Of a DNA stretch of 64,000 bases, positions 24,780-38,207 are shown one piece after another (position 1 is the first letter of the stretch; the number at the start of each line of letters is the position of its first letter). Source of the stretch: Lineus longissimus (taxonomy: Eukaryota > Nemertea > Pilidiophora > Heteronemertea > Lineidae). The notes under the pieces were generated by a model that searched no databases, was not told the origin of the DNA, and saw only the letters and a list, made by a program, of their open reading frames with translations. The position numbers and the translations under genes were made by a program. The stretch lies in assembly GCF_910592395.1 (NCBI RefSeq), contig NC_088312.1:16811292-16875291 (forward strand), written 5' to 3'.

Positions 24780-26873
24780 CACTCTGATTATTGTTTTCAT
24801 TATTATCGTCATATTTATTTGTTTAGGTAGTGAATTATATACATTTGTTTTCATATTCTTTATGCGTATATATGGTATTATAAACGCCTATTATACTTTC
24901 GCTTAGTCGTAATATTCAGCTATATGGTTTGATTCACTCCGTCAAACCTTGAGTTTTATCGGTAGGCATATTGTGATTTGATTGATTCCTTGTATCCTCA
25001 TTCCTAGTATCCTTATTATTACCGATTAAGTACAGGAATATCTTGATACAATCACACTCTGATTATTGTTTTCATTATTATCGTCATATTTATTTGTTAA
25101 GGTAGTGAATTATATACATTTGTTTTCATATTCTTTATGCGTATATATGGTTAAGTATTATAAACGCCTATTATACTTTCGCTTAGTCGTAATATTCAGC
25201 TATATGGTTTCATTCACTCCGTCAAACCTTGAGTTTTATCGGTAGGCATATTGTGATTTGATTGATTCCTTGTATCCTCATTCCTAGTATCCTTATTATT
25301 ACCGATTAAGTACAGGAATATCTTGATACAATCACACTCTGATTATTGTTTTCATTATTATCGTCATATTTATTTGTTTAGGTTGTGAATTATATACATT
25401 TGTTTTCATATTCTTTATGCGTATATATGTTTAGGTATTATAAACGCCTATTATACTTTCGCTTAGTCGTAATATTCAGCTATATGGTTTCATTCACTCC
25501 GTCAAACCTTGAGTTTTATCGATAGGCATATTGTGATTTGATTGATTCCTAGTATCCTCATTCCTAGTATCCTTATTATTACCGATTAAGTACAGTAATA
25601 TCTTGATACAATCACACTCTGATTATTGTTTTCATTATTATCGTCATTTTTATTTGTTTATGTTGTGAATTATATACATTTGTTTTCATGCGTATATAAT
25701 GGTTACGTATTATAAACGCCTATTATACTGGTTTCATTCACTCCGGATTTGATTGATTCCTTGTATCCTCATTCCAAGTATCCATTACCGATTAAGTACA
25801 GTAATATCTTGATACAATCACACTCTGATTATTGTTTTCATTATTATCGTCATATTTATTTGTTTAGCTAGTGAATTATATACATTTGTTTTCATATTCT
25901 TTATGCGTATATATGATTAGGTATTATAAACGCCTATTATACTTTCGCTTAGTCGTAATATTCAGCTATATGGTTTCATTCACTCCGTCAAACCTTGAGT
26001 TTTATCGATAGGCATATTGTGATTTGATTGATTCCTAGTATCCTCATTCCTAGTATCCTTATTATTACCGATTAAGTACAGTAATATCTTGATACAATCA
26101 CAATCTGATTATTGTTTTCATTATTATCGTCATATTTATTTGTTTATGTTGTGAATTATATACATTTGTTTTCATGCGTATATAATGGTTACGTATTATA
26201 AACGCCTATTATACTGGTTTCATTCACTCCGGATTTGATTGATTCCTTGTATCCTCATTCCTAGTATCCATTACCGATTAAGTACAGTAATATCTTGATA
26301 CAATCACACTCTGATTATTGTTTTCATTATTATCGTCATATTTATTTGTTAAGGTAGTGAATTATATACATTTGTTTTCATATTCTTTATGCGTATATAT
26401 GGTTAGGTATTATAAACGCCTATTATACTTTCGCTTAGTCGTAATATTCAGCTATATGGTTTCATTCACTCCGTCAAACCTTGAGTTTTATCGATAGGTA
26501 TATTGTGATTTGATTGATTCCTAGTATCCTCATTCCTAGTATCCTCATTCCTAGTATCCTTATTATTATCGATTAAGCACAGTAATATCTTGATACAATC
26601 ACACTCTGATTATTGTTTTCATTATTATCGTCATATTTATTTGTTTATGTTGTCAATTATATACATTTGTTTTCATGCGTATATAATGGTTACGTATCAT
26701 AAACGCCTATTATACTTTCGCTTAGTCGTAATATTCAGCTATATGGTTTCATTCACTACGTCAAACCTTGAGTTTTATCGATAGGCATATTGTGATTTGA
26801 TTGATTCCTAGTATCCTCATTCCTAGTATCCTTATTATTACCGATTAAGTACAGTAATATCTTGATACAATCA
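24574..26873 (+). repeat. Core plus tail module, standard (2,300 bp)
   Basis: Monomers: 206, 275, 280, 280, 206, 280, 206, 295, 272. The 275-bp monomer carries ggtttgattcactcc in place of ggtttcattcactcc. The terminal chimera (26602-26873) has a private t-to-c change at 26698, within the fortuitous open frame 26590-26784. Confidence 0.88.
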
Positions 26874-28512
26874 CACTCTGATTATTGTTTTCATTATTAT
26901 CGTCATATTTATTTGTTTAGCTAGTGAATTATATACATTTGTTTTCATATTCTTTATGCGTATATATGATTAGGTATTATAAACGCCTATTATACTTTCG
27001 CTTAGTCGTAATATTCAGCTATATGGTTTCATTCACTCCGTCAAACCTTGAGTTTTATCGATAGGCATATCGTGATTTGATTGATTCCTTGTATCCTCAT
27101 TCCTAGTATACAGTAATATATTGATACAATTGCACTCATTATCGTCACATTTATTTATTCACTCCGTCAAACCTTGAGTTTTATCGATAGGCATATTGTG
27201 ATTTGATTTATTCCTAGTATCCTCATTCATAGTATCCTTATTATTATCGATTAAGTACAGTAATATCTTGATACAATCACACTCTGATTATTGTTTTCAT
27301 TATTATCGTCATATTTATTTGTTTATGTTGTGAATTATATACATTTGTTTTCATGCGTATATAATGGTTACGTATTATAAACGCCTATTATACTGGTTTC
27401 ATTCACTCCGGATTTGATTGATTCCTTGTATCCTCATTCCTAGTATCCATTACCGATTAAGTACAGTAATATCTTGATACAATCACACTCTGATTATTGT
27501 TTTCATTATTATCGTCATATTTATTTGTTTAGGTAGTGAATTATATACATTTGTTTTCATATTCTTTATGCGTATATATGTTTAGGTATTATAAACGCCT
27601 ATTATACTTTCGCTTAATCACACTCTGATTATTGTTTTCATTATTATCGTCATATTTATTTGTTTAGGTAGTGGATTATATACATTTGTTTTCATATTCT
27701 TTATGCGTATATATGTTTAGGTATTATAAACGCCTATTATACTTTCGCTTAGTCGTAATATTCAGCTATATGGTTTCATTCACTCCGTCAAACCTTGAGT
27801 TTTATCGATAGGCATATTGTGATTTGATTGATTCCTAGTATCCTCATTCCTAGTATCCTTATTATTACCGATTAAGTACAGTAATATCTTGATACAATCA
27901 CACTCTGATTATTGTTTTCATTATTATCGTCATTTTTATTTGTTTATGTTGTGAATTATATACATTTGTTTTCATGCGTATATAATGGTTACGTATTATA
28001 AACGCCTATTATACTGGTTTCATTCACTCCGGATTTGATTGATTCCTTGTATCCTCATTCCAAGTATCCATTACCGATTAAGTACAGTAATATCTTGATA
28101 CAATCACACTCTGATTATTGTTTTCATTATTATCGTCATATTTATTTGTTTAGCTAGTGAATTATATACATTTGTTTTCATATTCTTTATGCGTATATAT
28201 GATTAGGTATTATAAACGCCTATTATACTTTCGCTTAGTCGTAATATTCAGCTATATGGTTTCATTCACTCCGTCAAACCTTGAGTTTTATCGATAGGCA
28301 TATCGTGATTTGATTGATTCCTTGTATCCTCATTCATAGTATACAGTAATATATTGATACAATTGCACTCATTATCGTCACATTTATTTATTCACTCCGT
28401 CAAACCTTGAGTTTTATCGATAGGCATATTGTGATTTGATTTATTCCTAGTATCCTCATTCATAGTATCCTTATTATTATCGATTAAGTACAGTAATATC
28501 TTGATACAATCA
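26874..28512 (+). repeat. Alpha head module, copy 1 (1,639 bp)
   Basis: Monomers: 259t, 147, 206, 135, 280, 206, 259t, 147. It is defined by the 135-bp truncated monomer at 27486-27620. A private g at 27674 (gtggatta for gtgaatta) distinguishes it from the other alpha copies. Confidence 0.88.
27486..27620 (+). repeat. 135-bp truncated L monomer, copy 1
   Basis: An L monomer runs normally to tatactttcgctta and then jumps to atcacactctg, the start of the next monomer, omitting about 145 bp. The junction reads cgcttaatcacactctg. The same junction is present at 48249-48383, 52378-52512 and 61689-61823, so one deletion event was copied four times within the alpha module. Confidence 0.9.
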
Positions 28513-29553
28513 CACTCTGATTATTGTTTTCATTATTATCGTCATATTTATTTGTTTATGTTGTGAATTATATACATTTGTTTTCATGCGTATATAATGG
28601 TTACGTATTATAAACGCCTATTATACTGGTTTCATTCACTCCGGATTTGATTGATTCCTTGTATCCTCATTCCTAGTATCCATTACCGATTAAGTACAGT
28701 AATATCTTGATACAATCACACTCTGATTATTGTTTTCATTATTATCGTCATATTTATTTGTTTAGGTAGTGAATTATATACATTTGTTTTCATATTCTTT
28801 ATGCGTATATATGGTATTATAAACGCCTATTATACTTTCGCTTAGTCGTAATATTCAGCTATATGGTTTGATTCACTCCGTCAAACCTTGAGTTTTATCG
28901 GTAGGCATATTGTGATTTGATTGATTCCTTGTATCCTCATTCCTAGTATCCTTATTATTACCGATTAAGTACAGGAATATCTTGATACAATCACACTCTG
29001 ATTATTGTTTTCATTATTATCGTCATATTTATTTGTTAAGGTAGTGAATTATATACATTTGTTTTCATATTCTTTATGCGTATATATGGTTAAGTATTAT
29101 AAACGCCTATTATACTTTCGCTTAGTCGTAATATTCAGCTATATGGTTTCATTCACTCCGTCAAACCTTGAGTTTTATCGGTAGGCATATTGTGATTTGA
29201 TTGATTCCTTGTATCCTCATTCCTAGTATCCTTATTATTACCGATTAAGTACAGGAATATCTTGATACAATCACACTCTGATTATTGTTTTCATTATTAT
29301 CGTCATATTTATTTGTTTAGGTAGTGAATTATATACATTTGTTTTCATATTCTTTATGCGTATATATGTTTAGGTATTATAAACGCCTATTATACTTTCG
29401 CTTAGTCGTAATATTCAGCTATATGGTTTCATTCACTACGTCAAACCTTGAGTTTTATCGATAGGCATATTGTGATTTGATTGATTCCTAGTATCCTCAT
29501 TCCTAGTATCCTTATTATTACCGATTAAGTACAGTAATATCTTGATACAATCA
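28513..29553 (+). repeat. Core module without tail (1,041 bp)
   Basis: Monomers: 206, 275, 280, 280. It leads directly into a gamma head. The next monomer starts with the two-base-deleted phase mark cactgatt, as at every core-to-gamma junction in the window. Confidence 0.87.
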
Positions 29554-32349
29554 CACTGATTATTGTTTTCATTATTATCGTCATTTTTATTTGTTTATGT
29601 TGTGAATTATATACATTTGTTTTCATGCGTATATAATGGTTACGTATTATAAACGCCTATTATACTGGTTTCATTCACTCCGGATTTGATTGATTCCTTG
29701 TATCCTCATTCCAAGTATCCATTACCGATTAAGTACAGTAATATCTTGATACAATCACACTCTGATTATTGTTTTCATTATTATCGTCATATTTATTTGT
29801 TTAGCTAGTGAATTATATACATTTGTTTTCATATTCTTTATGCGTATATATGATTAGGTATTATAAACGCCTATTATACTTACATTAGTCGTAATATTCA
29901 GCTATATGGTTTCATTCACTCCGTCAAACCTTGAGTTTTATCGATAGGCATATCGTGATTTGATTGATTCCTTGTATCCTCATTCCTAGTATACAGTAAT
30001 ATATTGATACAATTACACTCATTATCGTCACATTTATTTATTCACTCCGTCAAACCTTGAGTTTTATCGATAGGCATATTGTGATTTGATTTATTCCTAG
30101 TATCCTCATTCATAGTATCATTATTATCGATTAAGTACAGTAATATCTTGATACAATCACACTCTGATTATTGTTTTCATTATTATCGTCATATTTATTT
30201 GTTTATGTTGTGAATTATATACATTTGTTTTCATGCGTATATAATGGTTACGTATTATAAACGCCTATTATACTGGTTTCATTCACTCCGGATTTGATTG
30301 ATTCCTTGTATCCTCATTCCTAGTATCCATTACCGATTAAGTACAGTAATATCTTGATACAATCACACTCTGATTATTGTTTTCATTATTATCGTCATAT
30401 TTATTTGTTTAGGTAGTGAATTATATACATTTGTTTTCATATTCTTTATGCGTATATATGGTATTATAAACGCCTATTATACTTTCGCTTAGTCGTAATA
30501 TTCAGCTATATGGTTTCATTCACTCCGTCAAACCTTGAGTTTTATCGATAGGCATATCGTGATTTGATTGATTCCTTGTATCCTCATTCCTAGTATACAG
30601 TAATATATTGATACAATTACACTCTTTATCGTCACATTTATTTATTCACTCCGTCAAACCTTGAGTTTTATCGATAGGCATATTGTGATTTGATTTATTC
30701 CTAGTATCCTCATTCATAGTATCCTTATTATTATCGATTAAGTACAGTAATATCTTGATACAATCACACTCTGATTATTGTTTTCATTATTATCGTCATA
30801 TTTATTTGTTTATGTTGTGAATTATATACATTTGTTTTCATGCGTATATAATGGTTACGTATTATAAACGCCTATTATACTGGTTTCATTCACTCCGGAT
30901 TTGATTGATTCCTTGTATCCTCATTCCTAGTATCCATTACCGATTAAGTACAGTAATATCTTGATACAATCACACTCTGATTATTGTTTTCATTATTATC
31001 GTCATATTTATTTGTTAAGGTAGTGAATTATATACATTTGTTTTCATATTCTTTATGTGTATATATGGTTAGGTATTATAAACGCCTATTATACTTTCGC
31101 TTAGTCGTAATATTCAGCTATATGGTTTCATTCACTCCGTCAAACCTTGAGTTTTATCGATAGGTATATTGTGATTTGATTGATTCCTAGTATCCTCATT
31201 CCTAGTATCCTCATTCCTAGTATCCTTATTATTATCGATTAAGCACAGTAATATCTTGATACAATCACACTCTGATTATTGTTTTCATTATTATCGTCAT
31301 ATTTATTTGTTTATGTTGTCAATTATATACATTTGTTTTCATGCGTGTATAATGGTTACGTATTATAAACGCCTATTATACTGGTTTCATTCACTCCGGA
31401 TTTGATTGATTCCTTGTATCCTCATTCCTAGTATCCATTACCGATTAAGTACAGTAATATCTTGATACAATCACACTCTGATTATTGTTTTCATTATTAT
31501 CGTCATATTTATTTGTTTATGTTGTGAATTATATACATTTGTTTTCATGCGTATATAATGGTTACGCCTATTATACTGGTTTCATTCACTCCGGATTTGA
31601 TTGATTCCTTGTATCCTCATTCCTAGTATCCATTACCGATTAAGTACAGTAATATTTTGATACAATCACACTCTCATTATTGTTTTCATTATTATCGTCA
31701 TATTTATTTGTTTAGGTAGTGAATTATATACATTTGTTTTCATATTCTATATGCGTATATATGGTTAGGTATTATAAACGCCTATTATACTTTCGCTTAG
31801 TCGTAATATTCAGCTATATGGTTTCATTCACTCCGTCAAACCTTGAGTTTTATCGATAGGCATATTGTGATTTGATTGATTCCTAGTATCCTCATTCCTA
31901 GTATCCTTATTATTACCGATTAAGTACAGTAATATCTTGATACAATCACAATCTGATTATTGTTTTCATTATTATCGTCATATTTATTTGTTTATGTTGT
32001 GAATTATATACATTTGTTTTCATGCGTATATAATGGTTACGTATTATAAACGCCTATTATACTGGTTTCATTCACTCCGGATTTGATTGATTCCTTGTAT
32101 CCTCATACCTAGTATCCATTACCGATTAAGTACAGTAATATCTTGATACAATCACACTCTGATTATTGTTTTCATTATTATCGTCATATTTATTTGTTTA
32201 TGTTGTGAATTATATACATTTGTTTTCATGCGTATATAATGGTTACGCCTATTATACTGGTTTCATTCACTCCGGATTTGATTGATTCCTTGTATCCTCA
32301 TTCCTAGTATCCATTACCGATTAAGTACAGTAATATCTTGATACAATCA
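29554..32349 (+). repeat. Gamma head module, copy 2 (2,796 bp)
   Basis: Same thirteen monomers as copy 1, one base shorter. The missing base is at 29881-29891, where tatacttacattagtcg replaces tatactttcgcttagtcg. This is the only altered copy of that segment I found. It shares three substitutions with copy 3 and not copy 1: 30625 (t), 31058 (t) and 32107 (a). Confidence 0.87.
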
Positions 32350-34369
32350 CACTCTGATTATTGTTTTCATTATTATCGTCATATTTATTTGTTTATGTTG
32401 TGAATTATATACATTTGTTTTCATGCGTATATAATGGTTACGTATTATAAACGCCTATTATACTGGTTTCATTCACTCCGGATTTGATTGATTCCTTGTA
32501 TCCTCATTCCTAGTATCCATTACCGATTAAGTACAGTAATATCTTGATACAATCACACTCTGATTATTGTTTTCATTATTATCGTCATATTTATTTGTTT
32601 AGGTAGTGAATTATATACATTTGTTTTCATATTCTTTATGCGTATATATGGTATTATAAACGCCTATTATACTTTCGCTTAGTCGTAATATTCAGCTATA
32701 TGGTTTCATTCACTCCGTCAAACCTTGAGTTTTATCGGTAGGCATATTGTGATTTGATTGATTCCTTGTATCCTCATTCCTAGTATCCTTATTATTACCG
32801 ATTAAGTACAGGAATATCTTGATACAATCACACTCTGATTATTGTTTTCATTATTATCGTCATATTTATTTGTTTAGGTAGTGAATTATATACATTTGTT
32901 TTCATATTCTTTATGCGTATATATGTTTAGGTATTATAAACGCCTATTATACTTTCGCTTAGTCGTAATATTCAGCTATATGGTTTCATTCACTCCGTCA
33001 AACCTTGAGTTTTATCGATAGGCATATTGTGATTTGATTGATTCCTAGTATCCTCATTCCTAGTATCCTTATTATTACCGATTAAGTACAGTAATATCTT
33101 GATACAATCACACTCTGATTATTGTTTTCATTATTATCGTCATTTTTATTTGTTTATGTTGTGAATTATATACATTTGTTTTCATGCGTATATAATGGTT
33201 ACGTATTATAAACGCCTATTATACTGGTTTCATTCACTCCGGATTTGATTGATTCCTTGTATCCTCATTCCAAGTATCCATTACCGATTAAGTACAGTAA
33301 TATCTTGATACAATCACACTCTGATTATTGTTTTCATTATTATCGTCATATTTATTTGTTTAGCTAGTGAATTATATACATTTGTTTTCATATTCTTTAT
33401 GCGTATATATGATTAGGTATTATAAACGCCTATTATACTTTCGCTTAGTCGTAATATTCAGCTATATGGTTTCATTCACTCCGTCAAACCTTGAGTTTTA
33501 TCGATAGGCATATTGTGATTTGATTGATTCCTAGTATCCTCATTCCTAGTATCCTTATTATTACCGATTAAGTACAGTAATATCTTGATACAATCACAAT
33601 CTGATTATTGTTTTCATTATTATCGTCATATTTATTTGTTTATGTTGTGAATTATATACATTTGTTTTCATGCGTAAATAATGGTTACGTATTATAAACG
33701 CCTATTATACTGGTTTCATTCACTCCGGATTTGATTGATTCCTTGTATCCTCATTCCTAGTATCCATTACCGATTAAGTACAGTAATATCTTGATACAAT
33801 CACACTCTGATTATTGTTTTCATTATTATCGTCATATTTATTTGTTAAGGTAGTGAATTATATACATTTGTTTTCATATTCTTTATGCGTATATATGGTT
33901 AGGTATTATAAACGCCTATTATACTTTCGCTTAGTCGTAATATTCAGCTATATGGTTTCATTCACTCCGTCAAACCTTGAGTTTTATCGATAGGTATATT
34001 GTGATTTGATTGATTCCTAGTATCCTCATTCCTAGTATCCTCATTCCTAGTATCCTTATTATTATCGATTAAGCACAGTAATATCTTGATACAATCACAC
34101 TCTGATTATTGTTTTCATTATTATCGTCATATTTATTTGTTTATGTTGTCAATTATATACATTTGTTTTCATGCGTATATAATGGTTACGTATTATAAAC
34201 GCCTATTATACTTTCGCTTAGTCGTAATATTCAGCTATATGGTTTCATTCACTACGTCAAACCTTGAGTTTTATCGATAGGCATATTGTGATTTGATTTA
34301 TTCCTAGTATCCTCATTCATAGTATCCTTATTATTATCGATTAAGTACAGTAATATCTTGATACAATCA
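32350..34369 (+). repeat. Core plus tail lacking one 280-bp monomer (2,020 bp)
   Basis: Monomers: 206, 275, 280, 206, 280, 206, 295, 272. One of the two consecutive 280-bp monomers of the standard core is absent, a clean loss of one whole monomer. Ends with the chimera at 34098-34369. Confidence 0.87.
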
Positions 34370-35410
34370 CACTCTGATTATTGTTTTCATTATTATCGTC
34401 ATATTTATTTGTTTATGTTGTGAATTATATACATTTGTTTTCATGCGTATATAATGGTTACGTATTATAAACGCCTATTATACTGGTTTCATTCACTCCG
34501 GATTTGATTGATTCCTTGTATCCTCATTCCTAGTATCCATTACCGATTAAGTACAGTAATATCTTGATACAATCACACTCTGATTATTGTTTTCATTATT
34601 ATCGTCATATTTATTTGTTTAGGTAGTGAATTATATACATTTGTTTTCATATTCTTTATGCGTATATATGGTATTATAAACGCCTATTATACTTTCGCTT
34701 AGTCGTAATATTCAGCTATATGGTTTGATTCACTCCGTCAAACCTTGAGTTTTATCGGTAGGCATATTGTGATTTGATTGATTCCTTGTATCCTCATTCC
34801 TAGTATCCTTATTATTACCGATTAAGTACAGGAATATCTTGATACAATCACACTCTGATTATTGTTTTCATTATTATCGTCATATTTATTTGTTAAGGTA
34901 GTGAATTATATACATTTGTTTTCATATTCTTTATGCGTATATATGGTTAAGTATTATAAACGCCTATTATACTTTCGCTTAGTCGTAATATTCAGCTATA
35001 TGGTTTCATTCACTCCGTCAAACCTTGAGTTTTATCGGTAGGCATATTGTGATTTGATTGATTCCTTGTATCCTCATTCCTAGTATCCTTATTATTACCG
35101 ATTAAGTACAGGAATATCTTGATACAATCACACTCTGATTATTGTTTTCATTATTATCGTCATATTTATTTGTTTAGGTAGTGAATTATATACATTTGTT
35201 TTCATATTCTTTATGCGTATATATGTTTAGGTATTATAAACGCCTATTATACTTTCGCTTAGTCGTAATATTCAGCTATATGGTTTCATTCACTACGTCA
35301 AACCTTGAGTTTTATCGATAGGCATATTGTGATTTGATTGATTCCTAGTATCCTCATTCCTAGTATCCTTATTATTACCGATTAAGTACAGTAATATCTT
35401 GATACAATCA
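34370..35410 (+). repeat. Core module without tail (1,041 bp), second
   Basis: Monomers: 206, 275, 280, 280. It follows a tail directly with no head between them, the only such case in the modular region. It again leads into gamma through a cactgatt monomer. Confidence 0.86.
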
Positions 35411-38207
35411 CACTGATTATTGTTTTCATTATTATCGTCATTTTTATTTGTTTATGTTGTGAATTATATACATTTGTTTTCATGCGTATATAATGGTTAC
35501 GTATTATAAACGCCTATTATACTGGTTTCATTCACTCCGGATTTGATTGATTCCTTGTATCCTCATTCCAAGTATCCATTACCGATTAAGTACAGTAATA
35601 TCTTGATACAATCACACTCTGATTATTGTTTTCATTATTATCGTCATATTTATTTGTTTAGCTAGTGAATTATATACATTTGTTTTCATATTCTTTATGC
35701 GTATATATGATTAGGTATTATAAACGCCTATTATACTTTCGCTTAGTCGTAATATTCAGCTATATGGTTTCATTCACTCCGTCAAACCTTGAGTTTTATC
35801 GATAGGCATATCGTGATTTGATTGATTCCTTGTATCCTCATTCCTAGTATACAGTAATATATTGATACAATTACACTCATTATCGTCACATTTATTTATT
35901 CACTCCGTCAAACCTTGAGTTTTATCGATAGGCATATTGTGATTTGATTTATTCCTAGTATCCTCATTCATAGTATCATTATTATCGATTAAGTACAGTA
36001 ATATCTTGATACAATCACACTCTGATTATTGTTTTCATTATTATCGTCATATTTATTTGTTTATGTTGTGAATTATATACATTTGTTTTCATGCGTATAT
36101 AATGGTTACGTATTATAAACGCCTATTATACTGGTTTCATTCACTCCGGATTTGATTGATTCCTTGTATCCTCATTCCTAGTATCCATTACCGATTAAGT
36201 ACAGTAATATCTTGATACAATCACACTCTGATTATTGTTTTCATTATTATCGTCATATTTATTTGTTTAGGTAGTGAATTATATACATTTGTTTTCATAT
36301 TCTTTATGCGTATATATGGTATTATAAACGCCTATTATACTTTCGCTTAGTCGTAATATTCAGCTATATGGTTTCATTCACTCCGTCAAACCTTGAGTTT
36401 TATCGATAGGCATATCGTGATTTGATTGATTCCTTGTATCCTCATTCCTAGTATACAGTAATATATTGATACAATTACACTCTTTATCGTCACATTTATT
36501 TATTCACTCCGTCAAACCTTGAGTTTTATCGATAGGCATATTGTGATTTGATTTATTCCTAGTATCCTCATTCATAGTATCCTTATTATTATCGATTAAG
36601 TACAGTAATATCTTGATACAATCACACTCTGATTATTGTTTTCATTATTATCGTCATATTTATTTGTTTATGTTGTGAATTATATACATTTGTTTTCATG
36701 CGTATATAATGGTTACGTATTATAAACGCCTATTATACTGGTTTCATTCACTCCGGATTTGATTGATTCCTTGTATCCTCATTCCTAGTATCCATTACCG
36801 ATTAAGTACAGTAATATCTTGATACAATCACACTCTGATTATTGTTTTCATTATTATCGTCATATTTATTTGTTAAGGTAGTGAATTATATACATTTGTT
36901 TTCATATTCTTTATGTGTATATATGGTTAGGTATTATAAACGCCTATTATACTTTCGCTTAGTCGTAATATTCAGCTATATGGTTTCATTCACTCCGTCA
37001 AACCTTGAGTTTTATCGATAGGTATATTGTGATTTGATTGATTCCTAGTATCCTCATTCCTAGTATCCTCATTCCTAGTATCCTTATTATTATCGATTAA
37101 GCACAGTAATATCTTGATACAATCACACTCTGATTATTGTTTTCATTATTATCGTCATATTTATTTGTTTATGTTGTCAATTATATACATTTGTTTTCAT
37201 GCGTGTATAATGGTTACGTATTATAAACGCCTATTATACTGGTTTCATTCACTCCGGATTTGATTGATTCCTTGTATCCTCATTCCTAGTATCCATTACC
37301 GATTAAGTACAGTAATATCTTGATACAATCACACTCTGATTATTGTTTTCATTATTATCGTCATATTTATTTGTTTATGTTGTGAATTATATACATTTGT
37401 TTTCATGCGTATATAATGGTTACGCCTATTATACTGGTTTCATTCACTCCGGATTTGATTGATTCCTTGTATCCTCATTCCTAGTATCCATTACCGATTA
37501 AGTACAGTAATATTTTGATACAATCACACTCTCATTATTGTTTTCATTATTATCGTCATATTTATTTGTTTAGGTAGTGAATTATATACATTTGTTTTCA
37601 TATTCTATATGCGTATATATGGTTAGGTATTATAAACGCCTATTATACTTTCGCTTAGTCGTAATATTCAGCTATATGGTTTCATTCACTCCGTCAAACC
37701 TTGAGTTTTATCGATAGGCATATTGTGATTTGATTGATTCCTAGTATCCTCATTCCTAGTATCCTTATTATTACCGATTAAGTACAGTAATATCTTGATA
37801 CAATCACAATCTGATTATTGTTTTCATTATTATCGTCATATTTATTTGTTTATGTTGTGAATTATATACATTTGTTTTCATGCGTATATAATGGTTACGT
37901 ATTATAAACGCCTATTATACTGGTCTCATTCACTCCGGATTTGATTGATTCCTTGTATCCTCATACCTAGTATCCATTACCGATTAAGTACAGTAATATC
38001 TTGATACAATCACACTCTGATTATTGTTTTCATTATTATCGTCATATTTATTTGTTTATGTTGTGAATTATATACATTTGTTTTCATGCGTATATAATGG
38101 TTACGCCTATTATACTGGTTTCATTCACTCCGGATTTGATTGATTCCTTGTATCCTCATTCCTAGTATCCATTACCGATTAAGTACAGTAATATCTTGAT
38201 ACAATCA
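35411..38207 (+). repeat. Gamma head module, copy 3 (2,797 bp)
   Basis: Thirteen monomers, colinear with copy 2 at an offset of 5,857 to 5,858 bp. It shares t at 36483, t at 36916 and a at 37965 with copy 2. It adds a private ggtctcattc at 37922-37931. Confidence 0.87.

Larger units (their letters stand above)
23366..29797 (+). repeat. 6.4-kb long-range duplicate, left copy
   Basis: All phase marks from 23366 to 29758 recur at +34,203 bp (57569 to 63961) with no net indel. The block spans the end of the beta head, a core plus tail, an alpha head, a core and the start of gamma. I found five substitutions, at 24931, 25384, 26698, 27186 and 27674. Confidence 0.87.
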
